Made by a program: the position numbers and the translations under genes
Notes under the pieces: model-generated
Database searches by the model: none
What the model saw: the letters and a program-made list of their open reading frames with translations, nothing else
Told to the model about the DNA's origin: nothing
Shown here: positions 58,343 through 64,000 of the stretch, in pieces
How the letters are laid out: each line of letters opens with the position of its first letter
Position numbering within the stretch: the stretch's first letter is position 1
Assembly: GCF_015101885.1 (NCBI RefSeq)
Contig: NZ_CP062941.1
Coordinates: forward strand, 248,001 to 312,000
Origin: Massilia litorea
Lineage (GTDB): Bacteria; Pseudomonadota; Gammaproteobacteria; Burkholderiales; Burkholderiaceae_D
Direction: 5' to 3'
DNA length: 64,000 nt

Positions 58343-58918
58343 TTAAACGTTGACGCCGTAGTTCTTGGCGAGTGGCCCCAGGCCGCCCTGGAAGCCCTGG
58401 CCAATGGCGCGGAATTTCCAGTCGGCGCCGTTACGATACACCTCGCCGAAGATCATCGCCGCTTCCGTCGAGCCGTCTTCCGACAGGTCGTAGCGGGCAA
58501 TTTCGCTCTCGCCATTGGCGTTGATGCAGCGAATGAAGGCCTTGCCGACCATGCCGAAGTTCTGGCGGCGGGTGTCGGCGTCGTGGATGGTGACTGCCAG
58601 CACGATCTTGTCGACGTCGGCCGGAACCTTGGTCAGGTCGACCGAGACGCTCTCGTCGTCGCCCGCGCCTTCGCCGGTCTTGTTGTCGCCCGAGTGGACG
58701 ACCGAGCCGTCGGCCGACTTCAGGTTGTTGTAGAAGATGAAGTCGGCGTCGGAACGTACCTTGCCCGACGAGTTCAGCAGGAAGACCGCGCCGTCGAGGT
58801 CGAAGGCCGCGCCGTCGGTGGCGCGGGTGTCCCAGCCAAGGCCGACCTTGAGGTTGGTCAGGCCTGGAGCTTCTTTCGACAGGTTGACGTTGCCGCCTTT
58901 TTGCAGACTGATTGCCAT
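58343..58918 (-). CDS. TerD-family protein (copy 2, TerD/TerE-like)
   Basis: A 191-residue TerD-domain protein, closer to canonical TerD/TerE ([44 protein letters not shown] and [14 protein letters not shown]). The Ca2+-binding acidic residues are conserved. It is the first of the three-gene set. The 238-bp region to the DUF475 gene holds REP-like repeats instead of a Ter gene. Confidence 0.94.
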   Translation of the reverse strand: MAISLQKGGNVNLSKEAPGLTNLKVGLGWDTRATDGAAFDLDGAVFLLNSSGKVRSDADFIFYNNLKSADGSVVHSGDNKTGEGAGDDESVSVDLTKVPADVDKIVLAVTIHDADTRRQNFGMVGKAFIRCINANGESEIARYDLSEDGSTEAAMIFGEVYRNGADWKFRAIGQGFQGGLGPLAKNYGVNV

Positions 58919-59066
58919 GATGTTGTATCTCCTGAGTGAGTACTACTTTATTGAACACCGGGGTTACCACGCGCAGCGAACTGGTGTCCTGCCATTCGCC
59001 GTGCGGTTCGTTGTGCGACAGCGCTGGTGGCGCTGCGCGGAATTCTGTGCTGCTGTTCTTGCTCTG

Positions 59067-59140
59067 TACCGCGTGGGCACAAGTGCCCACCCTACGGTGC
59101 TGCTCTTGCTCTGTACCGCGTGGGCATGCCCACGCGGTAC
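59067..59140. repeat. REP-like elements with tandem duplication
   Basis: CCGCGTGGGCACAAGTGCCCACCCTACGG is one palindromic unit of the dispersed family (split here as a GTGGGCAC / GTGCCCAC pair). A second unit, CCGCGTGGGCATGCCCACGCGG, lies 48 bp on. Both are preceded by the same GCTGCT-TCTTGCTCTGTA sequence, a direct duplication. It separates the TerD gene from the DUF475 gene. Confidence 0.75.
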
Positions 59141-59156
59141 GACATTTCCTTACCGC

Positions 59157-60224
59157 TTACGCCAGCTCTTTGACACCTTCATGCGCTTCCAGAGCAGCAT
59201 GCTTCTTCTTGTACTGGATCGACGACCACAGCGAAGCCGCAATGAACGCCACACCCGTCAGGCCCGTCACGATCTCAGGCACGTGGAACTTCATACTTGC
59301 CAGCATGATCACGGCCAGGATACCGATCGCGTAGTGCGCGCCGTGCTCCAGGTACACGAACTCGTCCAGCGTGCCCTTCTTGACCAGGTAGACCGTCATC
59401 GAACGCACGAACATCGCGCCGATTGCCAGGCCCAGCATGATGATCACGACGTCGGTGGTGATCGCAAAGGCGCCGATCACGCCGTCGAAGGAGAACGATG
59501 CGTCCAGCACTTCCAGGTACAGGAAGCCGCCGATACCGCCCTTCTTGACCATGTCGCCGACGTCGCCGCCGCCTTCTTCTTCCTTCTCCAGCAGGCCGCT
59601 GATCATGTCGACACCGACATACACCAGGATGCCCCAGATACCGGCAACCAGAACCACCATCTTCTGGCCAGCTTCGACGAAGGTCATCGAGAACAGCAGC
59701 GAAGCGAGCGCGATCATCACGGCGATCGAGGAAATCTTGCCCAGCGAACCGAGCTTCTTCTCGAAGTGTCCGAGCCAGTGGGTTTCCTTGTCCGAGTCAA
59801 GCAGGAAGTTCAGGAAGACCAGCATCAGGAACATGCCGCCGAAAGCCGCCACTTCAGCGTGGTGGGCCGTCAGGTGCGACGAGAAGCCTTTCGGATCGGA
59901 CAGTGCCAGGTTCCACACTTCGGTGATCCCCAGGTCGGCCGCAACGGCGACGATGACCAGCGGGAACACGAGGCGCATACCGAACACGGCGATGATCATG
60001 CCCAGGCCCAGGAACAGCTTCAGCCAGAACTCGTTCCAGCCTTTCAGGACCGAGGCGTTGACCACGGCGTTATCGAAGGAGAGCGACACCTCCATGATCG
60101 ACAGGATGGTGGCCACGCCAATGGCCGTCAGCGCGCCGGACAGGCCCGCATGCTCGTAGCCCCACCAGCCCGCTAATCCCAGGCAGACGATAGCGACGAG
60201 GAATGATCCCCTGAAGTGCTTCAT
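59157..60224 (-). CDS. DUF475 membrane protein (TerC-like)
   Basis: A 355-residue inner-membrane protein with about nine helices. It carries two internal SLSFDNAVV / SFSFDGVIGA motifs, with acidic residues in the membrane as in TerC-type metal-ion exporters. A Glu/Gly-rich cytoplasmic loop (LLEKEEEGGGDVGD, about 212-226) separates the two halves. DUF475 proteins accompany TerD genes and may be the membrane part of the stress complex. It is divergent from the LysR-family gene. Confidence 0.9.
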   Translation of the reverse strand: MKHFRGSFLVAIVCLGLAGWWGYEHAGLSGALTAIGVATILSIMEVSLSFDNAVVNASVLKGWNEFWLKLFLGLGMIIAVFGMRLVFPLVIVAVAADLGITEVWNLALSDPKGFSSHLTAHHAEVAAFGGMFLMLVFLNFLLDSDKETHWLGHFEKKLGSLGKISSIAVMIALASLLFSMTFVEAGQKMVVLVAGIWGILVYVGVDMISGLLEKEEEGGGDVGDMVKKGGIGGFLYLEVLDASFSFDGVIGAFAITTDVVIIMLGLAIGAMFVRSMTVYLVKKGTLDEFVYLEHGAHYAIGILAVIMLASMKFHVPEIVTGLTGVAFIAASLWSSIQYKKKHAALEAHEGVKELA

Positions 60225-60341
60225 ATTGATTTCCCTTCAATGTTGTTGTTGACGGGATGCAGTGTAAGGGCTGGCGACTTATTGAAAAAGCGAAGATAAT
60301 CGAAGGAATACTTCGAGAAAACGGAAGAGATCGAGCTGAAG

Positions 60342-61238
60342 ATGAAAAACGCGGGCACCAATTTTCGCCACCTGTACTATTTCTGGGTGGTCGCCAAGGA
60401 GGGCAGCATCACGCGCGCGGCCGAGCGTCTCGGCCTGGCCGTGCAGACCGTCAGCAGCCAGATCGCCCTGCTCGAGCAGTCCCTTGGGAAATCGCTGTTC
60501 ACCCAGCAGGGCCGGCGCCTGGTGCTGAGCGACGCGGGCGAACTGGCGCGCACCTATGCCGACCAGATTTTTCTCCTCGGCGAGCAGATGCAGGATGCGC
60601 TCGACCAGTCGTCCACCCTGCGCACCCGTCTCTCGGTTGGCATTTCCGACTCGCTGCCGAAACTGACCGCCTACCGCCTGCTGGAAGCGACCACCCAGCT
60701 CGCCACCCCGGTGCGCCTGGTCTGCTACGAGGACCAGTACGAGGCGCTGCTGGCCGACCTGGCCCTCCATAAACTCGACGTGGTGCTGACCGACCGCGCG
60801 CTGCCGACCGGCAGCACCCTGCGCGTGTTCAGCCACCTGCTGTTCGAGAGCGAGATGACGGTGGTCGGCACGGCCGCGCTGGCGCAGATCCATTCGCCCG
60901 ACTTCCCGAAGAACCTGAATGGCGCGCCCTTCCTGCTGCCGACAAGGAATAATGCCCTGCGCCTGAAGATCGACGAATGGTTCGAGCTGCAGGGCGTGCA
61001 CCCCGACGTGGTGGGCGAGTTCGAGGACAACGCTTTACTGAATACCTTCGGCCGGCGCGGCCTGGGCCTGTTCTTCGCGCCGGCGGCGCTCGCCAGCGAC
61101 CTGGCCGAACAGTTGCAGGCGGTGCTGGTGGGCCGGGTACCGCAGGTGCGCGAGCAGTTCTATGCGATCTCGAACGAGAGAAAGATCCAGCATCCGGCGG
61201 TCGAGGCGATCCTGGCTTCGATGCATCAGGACGGCTAG
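60342..61238 (+). CDS. LysR-family transcriptional regulator, NhaR-like
   Basis: A 298-residue LysR regulator: winged HTH at about residues 5-64 (FWVVAKEGSITRAAERLGLAVQTVSSQIALLEQ) and an effector domain from about 93. The FRHLYYFWVVAKEGS start and the RTRLSVGISDSLPKL block resemble NhaR, which responds to Na+. It is divergent from the DUF475 gene across 117 bp and could control it; no clear T-N11-A site pair was resolved by eye. No nhaA gene is adjacent. Confidence 0.88.
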   Translation: MKNAGTNFRHLYYFWVVAKEGSITRAAERLGLAVQTVSSQIALLEQSLGKSLFTQQGRRLVLSDAGELARTYADQIFLLGEQMQDALDQSSTLRTRLSVGISDSLPKLTAYRLLEATTQLATPVRLVCYEDQYEALLADLALHKLDVVLTDRALPTGSTLRVFSHLLFESEMTVVGTAALAQIHSPDFPKNLNGAPFLLPTRNNALRLKIDEWFELQGVHPDVVGEFEDNALLNTFGRRGLGLFFAPAALASDLAEQLQAVLVGRVPQVREQFYAISNERKIQHPAVEAILASMHQDG

Positions 61239-61307
61239 CGAACCGTTGAGCTCAGTGAACCTTGTACAATGGGCATCGGCTTTGCCTTTTATTAACTCAC
61301 ATCTTGT

Positions 61308-62660
61308 ATGGAAAATATTCTATTTGTCGTTCTGGCCCTCTTCCTGGTTGTCCTGAACGGCTTCTTCGTGGCGGCGGAATTCGGCATCGTCACGTTACGT
61401 AAAACGCGCGTGCGCGCCATCGCCAAAACCTCGGGCCTGCGCGGCCGCATCCTGGCCAAGGTCCACGGCCAGCTCGACGAATACCTGTCCGCCTGCCAGC
61501 TCGGCATCACCCTCGCCTCCCTCGGCCTGGGCTGGGTCGGCGAACCGGCCTTTGCCAGCCTGCTCGAACCGGTGTTCGGCCTGGTCGGCGTGACCTCCCC
61601 CCAGATCATCCACGGCGTCTCCTTTGTCGTTGCCTTCAGCGTCATCTCCTTCCTCCACATCGTGGTCGGCGAACTCGCGCCGAAATCGCTCGCGATCCGG
61701 ATTCCCGAAGTCGTCGCCATGTGGTGCGCGCTGCCTTTGTACGGTTTTTACTGGGCCATGTACCCGGCGATCTGGCTGCTGAACGCGAGCGCGAACGGCG
61801 TGCTGCGCGTGGCGGGCCTGGCCGGCACCGGCAGCCACGAAACCCATTATTCGACCGACGAACTGAAACTCATCCTGCGCACCAACACCAGCACCAGCAC
61901 CGGCAAGGAGAAATTCACCCATGACGAGCGCCACATCCTGGCGCAGTCGCTGGAGTTTTCCGAAATGGCCGTGTCCGACCTGATGCGTCCGATCAACGAG
62001 GTGATCGCCCTGCACGAAGACCTGTCGATCGAGGAAAACCTCGACACGGTGCGCCGCAACCGCTTCTCGCGCTATCCCTACTTCGACGAGGAAGGCGAGG
62101 AAGTGCTGGGCGTGATCCACCTGAAAGACCTGTTCTTCGCCCAGCAGTCGGGGAAAGACATCAGCGACCTCTCGCAATTCCTGCGCCCCGTGGAGACGAT
62201 TTCGGCGCGCACGCCGGCCCAGGACATCTTCCGCCGCTTCCGCACCGGCGCCCCGCACTTCGCCCTGATCGGCGAAAAGGGCAAGCGCCCGGTCGGCTTC
62301 ATTACGCTCGACAACCTGCTCGGCGCGATGGTCGGCGAGATCCGCGACGAATTCCGGATGAACGAAAACGACTGGCTGCCGCAGTCGGACGGCACCTATA
62401 TCGGCAAGGCCTCGCTGCCGATCTATTCGCTCGAACGCCTGCTCGGCATCGACATCGACAACGAAGAGATGGGCCTGGACGACGTCGAATCGGTCGGCGG
62501 CCTGCTGATGGCGAAGCTGGGCGACATTCCGAAACAGGGGCAGCGCATCGAGTTCCCGAAATTCGACGTGGTCGTGAAAAAGACGAACGGCCCGCGCATC
62601 CTGCTGGTGAAAGTAATCCCGCGCCTGGAGCGCGGCGAAGACGAAGACGAACTGAGCTAA
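61308..62660 (+). CDS. CNNM/CorC-family membrane protein (hemolysin-related)
   Basis: A 450-residue protein with a DUF21/CNNM membrane domain (about residues 1-190, four helices; NGFFVAAEFGIVTLRKTRVRA at the start), a CBS pair (about 210-340) and a CorC_HlyC domain (about 355-440). Members export Mg2+, Co2+ or polyamines. The name hemolysin is historical. No partner gene is adjacent; the next gene starts 96 bp later behind its own -10 element. Confidence 0.92.
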   Translation: MENILFVVLALFLVVLNGFFVAAEFGIVTLRKTRVRAIAKTSGLRGRILAKVHGQLDEYLSACQLGITLASLGLGWVGEPAFASLLEPVFGLVGVTSPQIIHGVSFVVAFSVISFLHIVVGELAPKSLAIRIPEVVAMWCALPLYGFYWAMYPAIWLLNASANGVLRVAGLAGTGSHETHYSTDELKLILRTNTSTSTGKEKFTHDERHILAQSLEFSEMAVSDLMRPINEVIALHEDLSIEENLDTVRRNRFSRYPYFDEEGEEVLGVIHLKDLFFAQQSGKDISDLSQFLRPVETISARTPAQDIFRRFRTGAPHFALIGEKGKRPVGFITLDNLLGAMVGEIRDEFRMNENDWLPQSDGTYIGKASLPIYSLERLLGIDIDNEEMGLDDVESVGGLLMAKLGDIPKQGQRIEFPKFDVVVKKTNGPRILLVKVIPRLERGEDEDELS

Positions 62661-62711
62661 GACGTACAAACGCGTTACAAAGCCGCTGCCCTGCGCACCG
62701 CTTTGCATGCG

Positions 62712-62717
62712 TATAAT
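62712..62717 (+). promoter_or_regulatory. Perfect -10 element before the RsbQ-like gene
   Basis: TATAAT lies 40 bp upstream of the ATG at 62757. At 17 bp further up only CCCTGC is found, so the -35 is poor and an activator or another sigma factor may be needed. Confidence 0.5.
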
Positions 62718-62756
62718 GTTTCGTTGGAAAAATCATCAGTTCACAGTGAGGCCCGT

Positions 62757-63563
62757 ATGAACGTGCGTCTTCGTAACAACGTGACCATCGCGGGCAGCGG
62801 CCCCATCACCCTCGTGTTTGCGCATGGCTTCGGCTGCGACCAGGTCGTGTGGCGCTTCATGGCGCCCGCCTTCGCGGACCGCTACCGCGTGGTCACCTTC
62901 GACCTGACGGGCAGCGGCAACTCCGACCTGGCGGCCTACGACCGCGAGCGCCACGCGACCCTGCATGGCCATGCCGACGACCTGCTTGAAATTATCGACG
63001 ACCTGAAAGGCCCGGTCGTGTATGTCGGCCATTCGGTCAGCGCCATGATCGGCATGCTGGCCGGGATCAAGGCGCCGGAGCGTTTCCTGGCCCAGGTCAT
63101 GATCGCGCCTTCGCCCTGCTATATCGACGACGGCGACTACCGCGGCGGCTTTTCGCGCGGCGACATCGACGAGCTGCTCGATACGATGGAAGCGAACTAT
63201 CTCGGCTGGTCGAGCGCGATGGCGCCGGTCATCATGGGCGCGCCCAACCTGCCGCACCTGGGCATCGAACTGACCAACAGCTTCTGCCGCAACGATCCCG
63301 ACATCGCCCGCCATTTCGGCCGCGTCACCTTCCTGTCCGACCACCGCGCCGACCTCGCCGACGCGACCCTGCCGACGCTGATCCTGCAGTGCAGCGACGA
63401 CCTGATCGCACCACGCGAAGTGGGCGCCTGGCTGCGCGAGCGGCTCGCCGGCAGCCGGCTCGAGCAGGTGCGCAACATTGGCCACTGCCCGCACATGAGC
63501 GCGCCGCAGGACTGCGTGCGCCTGACCCAGGCCTTCCTCGACCAACAGGGATTGTCGGCTTGA
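62757..63563 (+). CDS. RsbQ-like alpha/beta hydrolase
   Basis: A 268-residue alpha/beta hydrolase with nucleophile Ser93 in GHSVSAM, acid residue near 214-215 (QCSDDLIAP) and a catalytic His at 243 or 246 (IGHCPHMSAP). The sequence pattern NNVTIAGSG, GCDQ and SVSAMIG is that of RsbQ, the Bacillus activator of the PAS-phosphatase RsbP in energy-stress signalling. The downstream PAS gene starts within its last codons, matching the rsbQ-rsbP arrangement. The ATG at 62757 begins at the conserved part; an upstream in-frame start is rejected. Confidence 0.88.
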   Translation: MNVRLRNNVTIAGSGPITLVFAHGFGCDQVVWRFMAPAFADRYRVVTFDLTGSGNSDLAAYDRERHATLHGHADDLLEIIDDLKGPVVYVGHSVSAMIGMLAGIKAPERFLAQVMIAPSPCYIDDGDYRGGFSRGDIDELLDTMEANYLGWSSAMAPVIMGAPNLPHLGIELTNSFCRNDPDIARHFGRVTFLSDHRADLADATLPTLILQCSDDLIAPREVGAWLRERLAGSRLEQVRNIGHCPHMSAPQDCVRLTQAFLDQQGLSA

Positions 63564-64000
63564 ACGGATTGCCGGACGACGACACGCTCTACCAGCACGC
63601 CCCCTGCGGCCTGCTGCTGACCGACGGCGCCGGCCTGATCCTGCGCGCGAACGCGACGCTGTGCCGCTGGCTCGGCTATTCGGCGAGCGCGCTGGTGAAC
63701 AAGGTGCACATCCAGGACCGCCTGCCGGTGGGCACCCGCCTGTTTCACCAGACCCACTGCCTGCCGCTGCTGCAGGTGCAGGGTTCGGTGGCCCAGTTGC
63801 AGGTCGAGCTGCGCGACAGCGCCGGGCAGCGTGTGCCCGTCCTGGTGAACATCGTGCGCCGGATCGTCGACGGCGCGGCCTTCGACGAATGGGCCTTGTT
63901 CGCCGTGAACGAGCGGCGTTCCTACGAGCGCGAACTGCTGGCCGCGCGTAAAAGTGCCGAGCAGGCGCTCGAGGCCCGGCTCGAGGCCGAAACCCAGCTG
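63560..64000 (+). CDS. PAS-domain signalling protein, partial (RsbP-like position)
   Basis: The frame opens with a TTG at 63560 overlapping the RsbQ-like stop (CTTGA) and stays open to the window edge, 147 codons. A PAS domain is visible (about residues 7-120; APCGLLLTDGAGLILRANATLCRWLGYSAS with a DRLPVGTRLFHQTH loop), followed by a coiled coil (RELLAARKSAEQALEARLEAETQL). The output domain lies beyond the edge: PP2C/SpoIIE phosphatase, histidine kinase or GGDEF are all possible. The overlap indicates translational coupling with the hydrolase. Confidence 0.75.
   Translation, partial: MNGLPDDDTLYQHAPCGLLLTDGAGLILRANATLCRWLGYSASALVNKVHIQDRLPVGTRLFHQTHCLPLLQVQGSVAQLQVELRDSAGQRVPVLVNIVRRIVDGAAFDEWALFAVNERRSYERELLAARKSAEQALEARLEAETQL

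Overview
The window is a high-GC chromosomal segment of a betaproteobacterium, most likely Oxalobacteraceae close to Massilia/Telluria. This rests on protein sequence character, the gene order around the division/cell-wall (dcw) cluster, secA and lpxC, the ftsY-ftsE-ftsX-rpoH block, and scattered REP-like GTAGGGTGGGC/GCCCACCCTAC palindromes. Species assignment is an inference. No rRNA, tRNA, CRISPR array or prophage was seen.

Layout. 1-7.2 kb: zapD (cut by the left edge), yacG, dadA, a Nudix hydrolase, a DUF815 ATPase, argJ, then two secreted peptidoglycan-active proteins. 7.3-13.5 kb: secA, a DciA-like (DUF721) gene, lpxC, an EamA exporter and a peroxiredoxin, followed by a decayed ECF sigma-factor remnant embedded in REP-like DNA. 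13.9-31.2 kb: a complete, tightly packed dcw cluster on the minus strand (mraZ-rsmH-ftsL-ftsI-murE-murF-mraY-murD-ftsW-murG-murC-ddl-ftsQ-ftsA-ftsZ). Its promoter carries four 10-bp-spaced MraZ boxes. 31.5-39.5 kb: a Lon-like AAA+ module without protease, an FAH-family hydrolase, a PH-domain membrane protein overlapping glpK, the RNase P RNA gene, a TPP enzyme, a lipoprotein, a DUF4261-like gene and a 49-residue membrane peptide.

39.8-44 kb: ftsY-ftsE-ftsX and rpoH; rpoH has a CIRCE (HrcA) operator at its promoter. 44.1-47.2 kb: a Sox-like three-gene set (flavocytochrome-c-like flavoprotein, metallo-hydrolase, SoxYZ fusion). 47.4-51.9 kb: an Ala/Lys-rich secreted protein, a PHB-depolymerase-like lipoprotein with permuted catalytic order, an intact IS1595-type insertion with an 8-bp target duplication in the U-tract of the pstS terminator, pstS with a Pho box, and a small lipoprotein. 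51.9-56.3 kb: gamma-glutamyltransferase and a YtrA-type GntR/ABC operon with a palindromic operator. 56.4-60.2 kb: a DUF1003 protein and a tellurium-stress-type module (TerD, AIM24, TerD, DUF475). 60.3-64 kb: a LysR regulator, a CNNM/CorC-type protein, and an RsbQ-like hydrolase coupled to a PAS-domain gene that runs off the right edge.

Most of the window is core envelope, division and stress-control machinery. The accessory material lies at 13.5-13.9 kb, 37.5-39.5 kb, 44-51 kb and 56-64 kb. No wholly novel system is proven. The best candidates for follow-up are the Ter/AIM24/DUF475 set, the Sox-like set without an obvious electron acceptor, the stand-alone Lon-type ATPase and the RsbQ/PAS signalling pair.
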